Origin: Candidatus Saccharimonadota bacterium | GTDB taxonomy: Bacteria > Patescibacteriota > Saccharimonadia > Saccharimonadales > Saccharimonadaceae | Direction of reading: 5' to 3' | Assembly (NCBI GenBank): GCA_028289065.1 | Contig: JAQGHA010000013.1 | Span: 35,883-99,882 of the forward strand | Length of the DNA stretch: 64,000 bases | In this document: piece after piece, positions 26,288 through 34,983 of the stretch | Layout of the letters: the number at the start of each line of letters is the position of its first letter | Position numbering within the stretch: the first letter of the stretch is position 1 | The notes under the pieces: generated by a model | Told to the model about the DNA's origin: nothing | What the model saw: the letters and a program-made list of their open reading frames with translations, nothing else | The model's database searches: none | Translations under genes and position numbers: made by a program

Positions 26288-27052
26288 ATGACCGACACAA
26301 GCAAGCAGACTCACTACGAGAAACTTGGTGTGGCACGAGATGCTACAACCGAGGAGATCAAAAAGGCTTTCCGCAAATTAGCTCGCGAATATCACCCCGA
26401 CAGGCTTACTCATTTATCGGCAACTGATCCCACGAGAATTGATGCGGATAAGAAGATGAAACAGCTCACCCAAGCCTACGACGTACTCAGCGATACAAAC
26501 AAACGCCGTGCCTACGACCTAAGACCAATAAGCGACATACCGCCACTTTTTACAAATGCTCGTCCAGACGATGGATACGACCATTCGGAATATCTGCAGG
26601 AACACAGAAGAATATACGCCGAACAACTGCGCCGAGATGTAGAGATAAAATCCGCAGACAAGCGTGTTCGAACCAGCACTTTGTTCAAGATGTTTTGGTT
26701 CATATTGCAATCTACCCGAATCATGAAATGGGTGACAATAGGATGCCTAATAAGTGTATTCGTCATATCGTATACGGCCGGAGATAACGTTGGTGCATTC
26801 ATTTTCACGTCTTCATCACAGCCTGAAAGTAATAGTGCATTGCCAATCTTCACCGGCTTTGCCTTTGTGCTTTTAGGTGGGATTGTTCAGTTTATTTGCC
26901 AGTTTTATATAAGCGTGATGGTTGCGTTACATGCAGTAATGCCGTTGCCCTCTGTAAATAGTTTGGTGCAACTACAGCGAAGTGTCTCGGCGTGGACATA
27001 TATCATACCCTGGTTCTTTAGTGGACTAGTAGTAGGTAGTTTGCTTTTCTAG
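26288..27052 (+). CDS. Membrane-anchored J-domain protein
   Basis: 254 residues. N-terminal J domain (~10-76) with the HPD motif in EYHPDR, which stimulates DnaK ATPase. No zinc-finger or substrate-binding domains of DnaJ follow. Instead a charged helix and three hydrophobic segments (~150-168, ~190-215, ~235-254) anchor it in the membrane with the J domain in the cytosol. It probably recruits DnaK to the membrane, for example to a secretion system; the T4SS-like ATPase is the next gene. GGAG is 4 nt before the ATG. Confidence 0.85.
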   Translation: MTDTSKQTHYEKLGVARDATTEEIKKAFRKLAREYHPDRLTHLSATDPTRIDADKKMKQLTQAYDVLSDTNKRRAYDLRPISDIPPLFTNARPDDGYDHSEYLQEHRRIYAEQLRRDVEIKSADKRVRTSTLFKMFWFILQSTRIMKWVTIGCLISVFVISYTAGDNVGAFIFTSSSQPESNSALPIFTGFAFVLLGGIVQFICQFYISVMVALHAVMPLPSVNSLVQLQRSVSAWTYIIPWFFSGLVVGSLLF

Positions 27053-27058
27053 CGGGTC

Positions 27059-27135
27059 GCCGGAGGCCCTTAATCTCCGGCACACCCCATAGGTTTTAGT
27101 CGATCAAAATCGATAACGCTAAAGGTTATGGGGTG
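27059..27135 (+). other. Two consecutive hairpins before the T4SS-like ATPase gene
   Basis: First: GCCGGAG (27059-27065) / CTCCGGC (27075-27081). Second, larger: CACCCCATA (27083-27091) / TATGGGGTG (27127-27135), continued inward by GTTTTAG/CTAAAG and TCGAT/ATCGA with loop CAAA. Neither is followed by a T-run. Could be a 3'-end structure of the J-domain transcript or a control element of the next gene. Confidence 0.5.
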
Positions 27136-27204
27136 ATGTATTTATAAAACCAATACAGGTTATGTTGCCTTATCCCACCAGAGGTGAGAGAATAGAAATA
27201 ATAT

Positions 27205-29943
27205 ATGGAATTCATTGGATTCATTTTCAACTTTTTACTGCAATGGTACGTCTGGCTACCAATCGTTTTGGTACTCGCATACCTTACCTGGAAGAACTAC
27301 CGAAAAGCTGAAGTCATCGCCAATATGGACGGTATTTTATTGATTTTGGAGATACCAAAAACCAATGATAAAAGCGAGCTTGCGGCTGAACAAATGTTTG
27401 CCAGCCTTCACGGTATTTTACGCGACAAAGGCGAGCTAAAAGAAAACGGGGGAGTACAAGAACACTTGAGTTTTGAATTTGCTTCAGTAAGTGGACAAAT
27501 CCGTTTTTACGTATGGGTGCCTAAAAACTTACGTAGTTTCGTAGAAGGCCAAATTTACTCGCAATATCCAACCGTACAAATTCGGCCAGCTGATGAAGAC
27601 TATACCGCCCACGAAGGTGAACATAGCATTGTCTATTCGACAAGCATCACTCTGTCTGAAACAGATTTCTTACCTATTAAATCCTTCCAAAGTTTCGAAG
27701 TAGACCCACTGGCCGGTATAACTGGAACGCTAGCAAAACTTGAAGCCACCGGTGAAGAAATTTGGGTGCAAATTCTAGCTAGGCCTACCGCTGATGATTG
27801 GCACAAGCAAACCAGCAAATGGGTAAAGGGTGTTCGCGACGGTAAAAGTAGCTCAATGAAATTAGGTTTTTCTTGGGTACCTCAAATGCTTGAAGCACTT
27901 TGGAAACCACCGGAAGCTGGCGCCGGCGGAACGGTTACTATTAAAGAACTCAGCGATCGCGATAAAACGCGTATTGCTGAAGCTGAAAAGAAAGCAACAA
28001 AGCTTGGTTACGAAGTAAAAATTCGGATAGCGTATTTAGGTGATAGCACAGTAAATGCCCGCCAACAAATGCAGGCGATTGTTGGTACTTTCAAGCAGTT
28101 CAATAGTACAAACCTAAACGGCTTCAAATCAAGTAACGCTAGCTTCAAAAAAGAAGATTTGGCTGCCTATCGACAACGAACCTTTGGTTCTGGTAGTTAT
28201 ATTTTGAACATCGAAGAGCTTGCCAGCGTTTATCACTTGCCGCACACCAGCGTAGAAACACCAAATATTGTCTGGGCAACCTCAAAGACTGCCGAGCCGC
28301 CCGCAAAGCTGCCTATTATCACTGGTAATAGTGCCGTCGATGAAAATATTAGTGCCTTTGGGCTTACCAACTTCCGCGGCATCAACCACCAATTCGGCAT
28401 GCTGCGCAGCGACCGGTCACGTCACGTGTATATTATTGGGCAAACCGGTGCCGGTAAATCTGGTTTGCTGGAGCTTTTTGCCCTTAGCGATATTTTCCAC
28501 GGCCATGGCTACGCGATTATTGACCCACACGGTGACTTTGCCGTTGATAACATGCGTTTTATTCCTGGCAGCCGCTTGCAAGACGTAGTGTACTTTAACC
28601 CAGCCGATACCGCCTATCCATTAGGATTCAACCCATTAGAAGTGACTAACCCGGAACAAAAGAGCAACATTAGCTCGGAAGTGATTGGTGTTCTTAAACG
28701 TATGTTCGGCGAAAGCTGGGGACCACGTTTGGAATACATTTTGCGTTATACCATTTTGGCGCTATTGGACCGTCCAACCACCACCATGCTCGATATTACT
28801 CGCATGCTTACCGATAAAAAGTTTCGTAAAGAAACATTGGCCTATTGTACCGACACCGTCGTGCTTCAATTTTGGAATGTAGAGTTTGCCAGCTGGAACG
28901 ACAAGTTTCAAGCTGAGGCGATTGCACCAGTACTAAATAAGGTCGGTGCCTTTACGGCCAACCCAACCATTCGTAATATTATCGGCCAACCGAAATCTAC
29001 CTTCAATATTCGTGAAATTATGGATGAAGGTAAAATACTTATTGTTAACCTTTCAAAAGGTCTAATCGGTGAAGACAACGCAGCCATTCTTGGTGCCTTC
29101 TTAGTAACTAAAATCCAGCTGGCTGCCATGAGCCGTAGTGACATCCCAAATATCGCTGACCGCCGCCCGTTCTACTTGTACGTAGACGAATTCCAAAACT
29201 TTGCTACCGATTCCTTCGCGACGATTCTGTCTGAGGCTCGTAAGTATGCCTTGAACTTAACTGTTGCCAACCAGTACATTTCTCAGATGACCGACACTGT
29301 TCGCGACGCCGTATTCGGTAACGTCGGTACAATGATTTCTTTCCGTGTTTCCGCCGACGACTCACCAATATTAGCCAAGCAGTTCGAACCCCAGTTCGAA
29401 GCCGGTGACCTGCTGCAAATGCACAACCGTCACTTTATTGTGAACATGGTAGTTGGAGGAGAGAAGACCCCAGCCTTTAGCGCCACGACGCTAACACTCC
29501 CTCCTGAGCAAATTGACAATACCAGCCTCATTATCGAAAATACTCGACGCCTCTACAGCCGAAGCCGTGCCGAAGTTGAAGAAGAGATTAGCAAAGACGT
29601 TAAAGCCCAAATGGCTGAGCAAGCCGCTGGCAATAATAACGGCGGGGGAGGCGGTAACAACAATCGCGCTCCACAACGGCCTCAATCTCAGGCTCAAGCT
29701 AAGCAATGGCCAATCGATGCCGGCGCCAAGGCAGTAGGCAGCGTTATTAATGCCCCTGAGCTCACACAACAGCCCCAGTTGAGCGTTGTCACCAATGCTG
29801 AACCAATTCCAACCACCGCCTTTGGCAGCGAGGGCGACGAGCCTATAAAGAAGAAACGTAAGCGCACTCGCAAACGCAAACCTTCAACAACTGGCGAAAC
29901 GGCCACAGCCGCTCAAACACCGACACCCAGCAACCAATCTTAG
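27205..29943 (+). CDS. VirD4/TraG-like type IV secretion ATPase
   Basis: 912 residues. One N-terminal transmembrane helix (~8-27), an ~370-residue globular region of unknown fold, then a P-loop ATPase core: Walker A GQTGAGKS (412-419), FHGHGYAIIDPHGDF, Walker B YLYVDEFQNF (Asp661-Glu662) and the TraG/VirD4-type segment ANQYISQMTDTVRDAVFGNVGTMISFRVS. The last ~130 residues are disordered: Asn/Gly-rich, Gln/Pro-rich, then a basic KKKRKRTRKRK patch. Family members couple or push substrates through type IV secretion or conjugation machines. No other T4SS gene is adjacent here. In Saccharibacteria such ATPases are thought to act at the host-cell contact (inference). Confidence 0.88.
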   Translation: MEFIGFIFNFLLQWYVWLPIVLVLAYLTWKNYRKAEVIANMDGILLILEIPKTNDKSELAAEQMFASLHGILRDKGELKENGGVQEHLSFEFASVSGQIRFYVWVPKNLRSFVEGQIYSQYPTVQIRPADEDYTAHEGEHSIVYSTSITLSETDFLPIKSFQSFEVDPLAGITGTLAKLEATGEEIWVQILARPTADDWHKQTSKWVKGVRDGKSSSMKLGFSWVPQMLEALWKPPEAGAGGTVTIKELSDRDKTRIAEAEKKATKLGYEVKIRIAYLGDSTVNARQQMQAIVGTFKQFNSTNLNGFKSSNASFKKEDLAAYRQRTFGSGSYILNIEELASVYHLPHTSVETPNIVWATSKTAEPPAKLPIITGNSAVDENISAFGLTNFRGINHQFGMLRSDRSRHVYIIGQTGAGKSGLLELFALSDIFHGHGYAIIDPHGDFAVDNMRFIPGSRLQDVVYFNPADTAYPLGFNPLEVTNPEQKSNISSEVIGVLKRMFGESWGPRLEYILRYTILALLDRPTTTMLDITRMLTDKKFRKETLAYCTDTVVLQFWNVEFASWNDKFQAEAIAPVLNKVGAFTANPTIRNIIGQPKSTFNIREIMDEGKILIVNLSKGLIGEDNAAILGAFLVTKIQLAAMSRSDIPNIADRRPFYLYVDEFQNFATDSFATILSEARKYALNLTVANQYISQMTDTVRDAVFGNVGTMISFRVSADDSPILAKQFEPQFEAGDLLQMHNRHFIVNMVVGGEKTPAFSATTLTLPPEQIDNTSLIIENTRRLYSRSRAEVEEEISKDVKAQMAEQAAGNNNGGGGGNNNRAPQRPQSQAQAKQWPIDAGAKAVGSVINAPELTQQPQLSVVTNAEPIPTTAFGSEGDEPIKKKRKRTRKRKPSTTGETATAAQTPTPSNQS

Positions 29944-30008
29944 TTTTGATTAATTTTCTATTTGTGATATAGTATTCTTTACGTTGTTCACCGACCGAAA
30001 GAGACTTG

Positions 30009-30311
30009 ATGTCTAATACTGACGATCCGCACCGTGCGATGGAACTTGGCATGGAGATAGACGGTCTCCAAGAAACCATCGCTCAAAGTATCACCGAGGA
30101 GATTTATCAGCTTTCTAAACGGCTGAACGAATTACTTCCGATGGTGATAAACCGCAGCTCAACCGAAACGGATAACCTGGAGGCATTCGTAGAATACTGT
30201 CAGCTCAAAGAAGCCCTCAGTCAAGCCAACGATCACTACGTCCTGGTACATAACATGCGTCCAGAACTCATCCAGTTTTTCGCAAACGGCACTGGTAAGA
30301 CAACCACCTAA
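30009..30311 (+). CDS. Small acidic helical protein of the GC-codon class
   Basis: 100 residues, helical, acidic, no recognised family. ATG at 30009 (a TTG precedes it in frame). Promoter TTGATT-16-TATAGT about 60 nt upstream; AGAG before the start. GC-rich hairpin after the stop. Confidence 0.65.
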   Translation: MSNTDDPHRAMELGMEIDGLQETIAQSITEEIYQLSKRLNELLPMVINRSSTETDNLEAFVEYCQLKEALSQANDHYVLVHNMRPELIQFFANGTGKTTT

Positions 30312-30314
30312 TCA

Positions 30315-30360
30315 CCCCGCACCAGTGAGAGCCCCGCGCCCTCCCGGCAGCGGGGATTTC
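30315..30360 (+). terminator. GC-rich hairpin terminator
   Basis: CCCCGC (30315-30320) / GCGGGG (30350-30355), then ATTTCTCG; weak T-run. Confidence 0.55.
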
Positions 30361-30378
30361 TCGTTACACTGCTTATGC

Positions 30379-30407
30379 TTGAATATACAAGTCCGCCCCA
30401 GTACAAT
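30379..30407 (+). promoter_or_regulatory. Promoter TTGAAT-17-TACAAT of a leaderless gene
   Basis: -35 at 30379-30384, -10 at 30402-30407; the ATG at 30414 lies 6 nt after the -10, exactly where +1 is expected. Confidence 0.8.
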
Positions 30408-30413
30408 ACCCCT

Positions 30414-31679
30414 ATGTCCGCCGAATTTATGACCGATTATCCCGAAAACACCATTTCGGCTGCTGTTGAAAAAATGAACCGAACTATCCGGAACTTTAAA
30501 CATATAAGCGAGTACGTTGTGGAAATTCAGGAAGCGTATGCCAGCCAGCCAATAGCTAAAGCTGAACTTTTTAGCATGGTTCGGGCCGCACACCTTATAA
30601 CCGGTCATCCAGCTGGTAATTTTAGCGAAGAAGTCCAAGCTGTCTATCATGGAGAACTATTAGGTTTAGAACTTCTCAATAATATAGAAGCGAGCGCAAA
30701 CAAACACTTTAAAACCGGCTTTGCTCAAGCATTTGTTAAACACCAGCTAGACAAAAGCCATATTGAAACCAACTCTTACAACGAAACATCTCTTCAACGA
30801 CAAAACCGACTCATCCGTCTATCGCGGTCTATTCAAATTGATCTTTCAAAACCCGATGACGACCATCAGCTCAACCCGTTATTTGAGGATTTTGGTCAAA
30901 AAGTAACAGCCAAATTATCCGACGAACTATCATACCAATACTTTGCTATGATGGGGTACCGAATGATTCTGGGCGAAGCAATCCAACCTTCATTTTCTGA
31001 TAGCACTCTGGAAATGTTAAGTGATATTAAAAACCCTAACGAATCTCATACTTACGGAACCGATGAAGACCTTGAAATACAATACGTTCCCACCGATGCT
31101 GAGTTAATGGAAGCTGGTATCGAAGAAAAGGATTTTGATTGGGAAGATATTACTCATTTCAGAAAGATTTTTCTTAGTAAATATAACCAGCTCGAGCTTC
31201 CAAGTGATACTTTTGATGCTACACGTATTCAAGATTTACAATCTACCGAAATGGCCATCGAAGTGGAGATGAATAATTTTAACCAACGACATAAACTCAT
31301 TAGCGAAGGGGATTTGCTAACTGTTACAGGTAATTTCTTCGCTTTATCAAATAGTGAATTTGGCGAGGCGGATCTTACCCTCTTTAAACAACACACAGAA
31401 ATACGGGGGTTCTTTGATGGTATTCATTTAGTAGAGGTGCCCTCAAACCGAGTCCTGCTTCAAACCGTAACTGATCTGGGTGAATATGCAAAACTTATGC
31501 CTAAAAAGTTCGTCCATTCACTAGCAATACGCATCAAAAACCCAGTGTATATATTCGAATTAAGCGATGGAAGGAAAATCTCCGACTTATCCGAGAATGA
31601 ATCGATTAACTTTCCGTTAATCTATAGAAACGTACACTATGAACGCATTAAAGCCACCGACCTTGAGGGCGAAGTTTAA
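30414..31679 (+). CDS. Hypothetical protein
   Basis: 421 residues, acidic, largely helical in the first 150 residues, mixed later; no signal peptide, membrane segment or recognised domain. Start at 30414 because the promoter (30379-30407) lies inside the longer frame that begins at 30375. Codons are AT-rich like core genes, so it is probably a lineage gene and not part of the GC-codon class. Confidence 0.75.
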   Translation: MSAEFMTDYPENTISAAVEKMNRTIRNFKHISEYVVEIQEAYASQPIAKAELFSMVRAAHLITGHPAGNFSEEVQAVYHGELLGLELLNNIEASANKHFKTGFAQAFVKHQLDKSHIETNSYNETSLQRQNRLIRLSRSIQIDLSKPDDDHQLNPLFEDFGQKVTAKLSDELSYQYFAMMGYRMILGEAIQPSFSDSTLEMLSDIKNPNESHTYGTDEDLEIQYVPTDAELMEAGIEEKDFDWEDITHFRKIFLSKYNQLELPSDTFDATRIQDLQSTEMAIEVEMNNFNQRHKLISEGDLLTVTGNFFALSNSEFGEADLTLFKQHTEIRGFFDGIHLVEVPSNRVLLQTVTDLGEYAKLMPKKFVHSLAIRIKNPVYIFELSDGRKISDLSENESINFPLIYRNVHYERIKATDLEGEV

Positions 31680-31710
31680 ATTTGCTATAGTAACAGGGTA
31701 ACTAACAAAT

Positions 31711-31907
31711 CGTATATCCAGAGTGCAGCGAGAGAACTAGCTCAACGACCTGCCGGCAACCAGTCATTTAATCTATTTAAATGAAAAAGGTGCCCCTTCT
31801 AGCCTCTATATTTATTGAATGAACTTTTGATAAATAGTAGCGGAAAGATAAAGTGTATTTATACTCCTTCATCTTTACGCGCGGGCGAAAAGATATACAT
31901 AAGGAGT
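31711..31907 (+). promoter_or_regulatory. SAM riboswitch (S-box) controlling metK
   Basis: Aptamer hallmarks in order: AGAGTGCAGCGAGAGAACT, TAGCTCAACGACC, GCCGGCAACC (31752-31761), P3 hairpin TCATTTAA (31764-31771) / TTAAATGA (31777-31784), then GGTGCC (31789-31794) with TTC, as in SAM-I/S-box RNAs. The expression platform is visible: ACTCCTT (31863-31869) pairs with the Shine-Dalgarno AAGGAGT (31901-31907), strengthened by ATCTTT (31871-31876) / AAAGAT (31889-31894). The same ATCTTT can instead pair with AAAGAT at 31844-31849, freeing the Shine-Dalgarno. Bound SAM is expected to block metK translation. Confidence 0.85.
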
Positions 31908-31914
31908 AATTTTT

Positions 31915-32877
31915 ATGTCAAAAACAGTAACTACGTATCGAACCGCTGAGAGCGTTTCACCGAAACACCCCGACAAGTTGTGCGATCAAATATCTGACGC
32001 CATCTTGGACGCTCACCTTCGTGAAGACCCCTTTGCCCGAGTAGCGGTTGATGTCGCCGGAGGCCATGGAACGGTCTTCGTCACCGGTGAAGTCACGTCA
32101 AAAGCTCAGCATGTTGATATTCCAGGCATCGTAAAGCGCCTAGCGGGCAAGGTAGAACTCATTGAGCGAATATCCGCCCAAAGCCCAGAAATCGCCCATG
32201 GTGTGGATACCGGTGGGGCAGGGGACCAAGGAATTATGGTCGGGTACGCCACCAACGAAACCCCAGAACTTTTACCACTTGAATATGTATTAGCTCGAAA
32301 ACTAAATCAGTATTTATATAAAATATGGCCGTTTGATGGAAAAACCCAAGTCACAACAATAGACGGGGAAGTGTCGGTGGTCGTTGCTAGTTTCCAACAT
32401 ACTCCCCATGAAGAACTTTCCGCCTCAATAAATGATTGGCTCGCCCAAGAACCACTGGCGATTGCCACCCCCGATGCTATTACTATTCATGCCAACCCAG
32501 CCGGTGACTGGGATATTGGTGGTTTTGACGCCGACGCCGGTTTAACCGGCCGCAAATTAGCAGTTGATAATTATGGCCCACGCGTACCTCTGGGTGGGGG
32601 AGCCTACAGTGGTAAAGATGCTTCAAAAGTCGACCGTTCTGGCGCATATATGGCTCGAAAAGTAGCTATTGATTACCTAAAAAGCCGTAATGCTCAAGAG
32701 GTATATGTGTATTTAGCCTACGCTATCGGCTACCCAGAACCAGTCGAAGCCACGGTAATTATTGATGGCCAGCAGGAGAGAGTAGTGGGGTATGACCTCA
32801 CGCCACTCGGGATTATTGAAAACCTTCAACTCCGTCAACCGAGCTTCGAAGCTCGAGCCGCCTATGGCCACTATTGA
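31915..32877 (+). CDS. metK: S-adenosylmethionine synthetase, short form
   Basis: 320 residues, against about 380-400 in most bacteria. Substrate and metal motifs are present: ESVSPKHPDKLCDQISDA, GAGDQGIMVGYA, TGRKLAVDNYG, the glycine-rich loop GGGAYSGKDASKVDRSGAY and YAIGYPEP. The missing length falls in the central and C-terminal parts. Makes SAM from methionine and ATP for the many methyltransferases. Shine-Dalgarno AAGGAGT is 7 nt before the ATG and is the target of the riboswitch directly upstream. Confidence 0.96.
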   Translation: MSKTVTTYRTAESVSPKHPDKLCDQISDAILDAHLREDPFARVAVDVAGGHGTVFVTGEVTSKAQHVDIPGIVKRLAGKVELIERISAQSPEIAHGVDTGGAGDQGIMVGYATNETPELLPLEYVLARKLNQYLYKIWPFDGKTQVTTIDGEVSVVVASFQHTPHEELSASINDWLAQEPLAIATPDAITIHANPAGDWDIGGFDADAGLTGRKLAVDNYGPRVPLGGGAYSGKDASKVDRSGAYMARKVAIDYLKSRNAQEVYVYLAYAIGYPEPVEATVIIDGQQERVVGYDLTPLGIIENLQLRQPSFEARAAYGHY

Positions 32878-32902
32878 TTTTTAACCACTTTTGTAGTATA
32901 AT
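32874..32902 (+). promoter_or_regulatory. Promoter TTGATT-17-TATAAT for the small-gene cluster
   Basis: -35 at 32874-32879 overlaps the metK stop codon; -10 at 32897-32902. Starts a transcript covering 32953-33629. Confidence 0.75.
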
Positions 32903-32952
32903 ACGCCCAACAGATTTAGCCGCCAAGCCTCTTTCGAGAGGTGATTGAAAAC

Positions 32953-32997
32953 ATGGCGACTACTGAAGAGTTCTTTGCACGGCTTCATTCATTTTGA
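32953..32997 (+). CDS. Possible 14-residue leader peptide
   Basis: ATG with AGGTG 9 nt upstream, 14 codons (MATTEEFFARLHSF), TGA at 32995-32997, 21 nt before the next start. It lies early in the transcript of the small-gene cluster. Could be a leader peptide or chance. Confidence 0.35.
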   Translation: MATTEEFFARLHSF

Positions 32998-33018
32998 TTA
33001 CAATCGAAGGGTACGGCA

Positions 33019-33255
33019 ATGATAAAGGAAGTCATCGACCTCGACACATCCAGCTGGAACGTGAAGAAGTCTCTCGAATGCCTGGAACGGCGCGAAGCCC
33101 TAGAGGCAATCGTCGCCACACCTGAGACCGACGAGATGACTGACGAGGAGGTTGGCAGGCTTCAAGCCGCCAAGCACGAAGCGCAAACCATTCTCAATCT
33201 CTATGCGCGCGCTTTCAAGTTCCCGGAACGCAGCATTTTCGAACCTCGCGTCTAA
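33019..33255 (+). CDS. Small helical protein of the GC-codon class
   Basis: 78 residues, acidic first half, helical, family unknown. AAGGG lies about 7 nt before the ATG. C/G-ending codons. First substantial gene of a cluster of three tiny genes that share one promoter and one terminator. Confidence 0.65.
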   Translation: MIKEVIDLDTSSWNVKKSLECLERREALEAIVATPETDEMTDEEVGRLQAAKHEAQTILNLYARAFKFPERSIFEPRV

Positions 33256-33281
33256 CTTCTCGGTGAAGAGTAGGGGACGCC

Positions 33282-33455
33282 ATGAATTCAAAACTGACTA
33301 AACGCCCAACCCGCCTCGAAAAGGCGCACAAGAAGGCCCGAAAGGCATACGACAGATCCGGTAAAGACAGTCACCACGAACTGGCCATGAAGGCTGGTTA
33401 TGCGGTCATGGATGAGCGAATCGGCAAGCAGCAGCCCGCAAAAGTCGAGGCCTGA
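33282..33455 (+). CDS. 57-residue basic protein
   Basis: ATG with AGGGG 5 nt upstream, 57 codons, TGA stop at 33453. Very basic and helical (KRPTRLEKAHKKARKAYDR), no recognised family. Same codon style and transcript as its neighbours. Confidence 0.65.
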   Translation: MNSKLTKRPTRLEKAHKKARKAYDRSGKDSHHELAMKAGYAVMDERIGKQQPAKVEA

Positions 33456-33482
33456 GCCCCGTCTGAACTCTGCCACCCGCCC

Positions 33483-33629
33483 ATGGGCAATGTTCATACC
33501 CGGATGTTCATCAACGCCTACTGTTTCCCGCCCGAGTACAATCGCTATACCTGGTATGTGCTACTGGGCGCACTTGCCGTCATTGGCGCAGTTTCGGGAT
33601 GCATGTACCTGTTCAGCCTAATCATATAG
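33483..33629 (+). CDS. 48-residue single-span membrane protein
   Basis: 48 codons. Residues ~24-48 form one hydrophobic helix (YVLLGALAVIGAVSGC...), so it is a small membrane protein with a short N-terminal part. No clear ribosome site, so it may depend on coupling to the 57-residue gene. A second ATG at 33504 is possible. Confidence 0.5.
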   Translation: MGNVHTRMFINAYCFPPEYNRYTWYVLLGALAVIGAVSGCMYLFSLII

Positions 33630-33653
33630 AAGGGAAGCCAACACAACCAACCA

Positions 33654-33715
33654 CCCCGCACTCGCGGTCGAAGAGTCCCCACTCTCCCGCATAGAGTGCG
33701 GGGTTCTTCTTTTGT
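33654..33715 (+). terminator. GC-rich intrinsic terminator
   Basis: Perfect 10-bp stem CCCCGCACTC (33654-33663) / GAGTGCGGGG (33694-33703) with a T-rich tail (TTCTTCTTTT). Confidence 0.85.
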
Positions 33716-33724
33716 TGCTTAAGG

Positions 33725-33753
33725 TTGCACCCTCTATTATCAGGGCGTATAAT
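33725..33753 (+). promoter_or_regulatory. Promoter TTGCAC-17-TATAAT of a near-leaderless gene
   Basis: -35 at 33725-33730, -10 at 33748-33753; ATG 8 nt later at 33762. Confidence 0.8.
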
Positions 33754-33761
33754 TTGCACAA

Positions 33762-34214
33762 ATGCCACTCGAAATATACCAACAATTTGGAATGATGGAA
33801 CAATACGATGATAGTATTGAATTTGTTAAAGCACTTGCTGAGGGCATGTACGCCGACCCTAGCTACCTTCCGTCTGAAGGTGAGATCTCCGGTGCGGTCG
33901 TTATTGCAAATATGCACTTAGGCTCTCGTACTGGGCAAATCTCGACTATTATTCAAGCTGAAAAAGCCTACGTAGACCTTATTACCAGCCAAACCCCAAG
34001 TATCGCCGAACTACCAGAATCGCGAATCGAGAGATCTATGATTGAAAAACCTACTATCCAAGGTGAAATTGAGCGGTTTTACTGGTTTGGCTCGATTACA
34101 ATGCATGCTTTATGCGTTAAAGTAGGTGGTGTGGAAATTATCGCCCCTGAACGCCGCCTACACACCAATGCATTTGTTGATGTTAGAGATATTATCGAAC
34201 ACCACGCAGCGTAA
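33762..34214 (+). CDS. Hypothetical protein
   Basis: 150 residues, acidic N-terminal helix-rich half and a beta-rich second half; family not recognised; no signal peptide. AT-leaning codons and a near-leaderless promoter, like the core genes. Confidence 0.72.
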   Translation: MPLEIYQQFGMMEQYDDSIEFVKALAEGMYADPSYLPSEGEISGAVVIANMHLGSRTGQISTIIQAEKAYVDLITSQTPSIAELPESRIERSMIEKPTIQGEIERFYWFGSITMHALCVKVGGVEIIAPERRLHTNAFVDVRDIIEHHAA

Positions 34215-34983
34215 TATAATCTCACCTCTGTTGCACCCCTGTTAAATTCAAGCTATTTATCACCCTACAGGGAAGTGGTAATCATCTCAGTTTCACTACT
34301 GAAATAATATAGAACAAAACTATAAAATTTATGATATGTGGATTTGATAGTTAATATACATACCAATATATAAATAAAGTCCAAGCGATTACAAAAACAG
34401 CCCAGCCAGGCATAAATAGGTAGCTACATATAAAAATAGAGAATTACTAAACAAAATGGGAAGAATGAGTGCGCAAGAGTGCTATAACAATGTCAAAGCC
34501 TGCAATAGACTTAACGTCGCACAATGTTTCTTTTACGTAACTAACATATACATAATAAGATGATTACTTATACGTCCTATATCTAACCCAAAAGGAGTAG
34601 TTAGTGTGATACGGCTTACAATTACACTTTTATAGTTACGTTTATGTATTTACTAGTATGTTTAAACATACACTAACTATGCCCTTAAGCCTTATTGCCT
34701 ATATACGTGCGACGTTGTCATTATTGTCACAATACAGGCCTATACAGCTAGTTATCCACACCCGCAACATACTATTTGCTTTTTGCGTGAAATGATTTTC
34801 TACTACTCTCCTACTGCTCCACTTCTCCATTATTTGACTTTTTATAATTATGATATTAAATTATACTTTTTTGCATACAATCAATATAGAACAAAAATAG
34901 AACATTGAGTATACAAAGGGTAGGGGGAGGAAGTACTAGGTTCTGGCTGGCAATCAAGCTATCAGCCTGCTAAACCTGCTTGG
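34215..34983. other. Long AT-rich non-coding region
   Basis: About 770 nt without a convincing gene. It contains a perfect DnaA box TTATCCACA (34752-34760), a 16-bp perfect palindrome GTATGTTTAAACATAC (34656-34671), and two copies of ATATAGAACAAAA (near 34304 and 34884). The region lies between a plus-strand gene end and the end of ftsQ. A regulatory, segregation or terminus-type role is possible; no rRNA, tRNA or CRISPR is seen. Confidence 0.6.

Noticed and set aside
34458..34562. 34-codon frame in the AT-rich gap
   Set aside because: No ribosome site, no promoter at a leaderless distance, odd composition.
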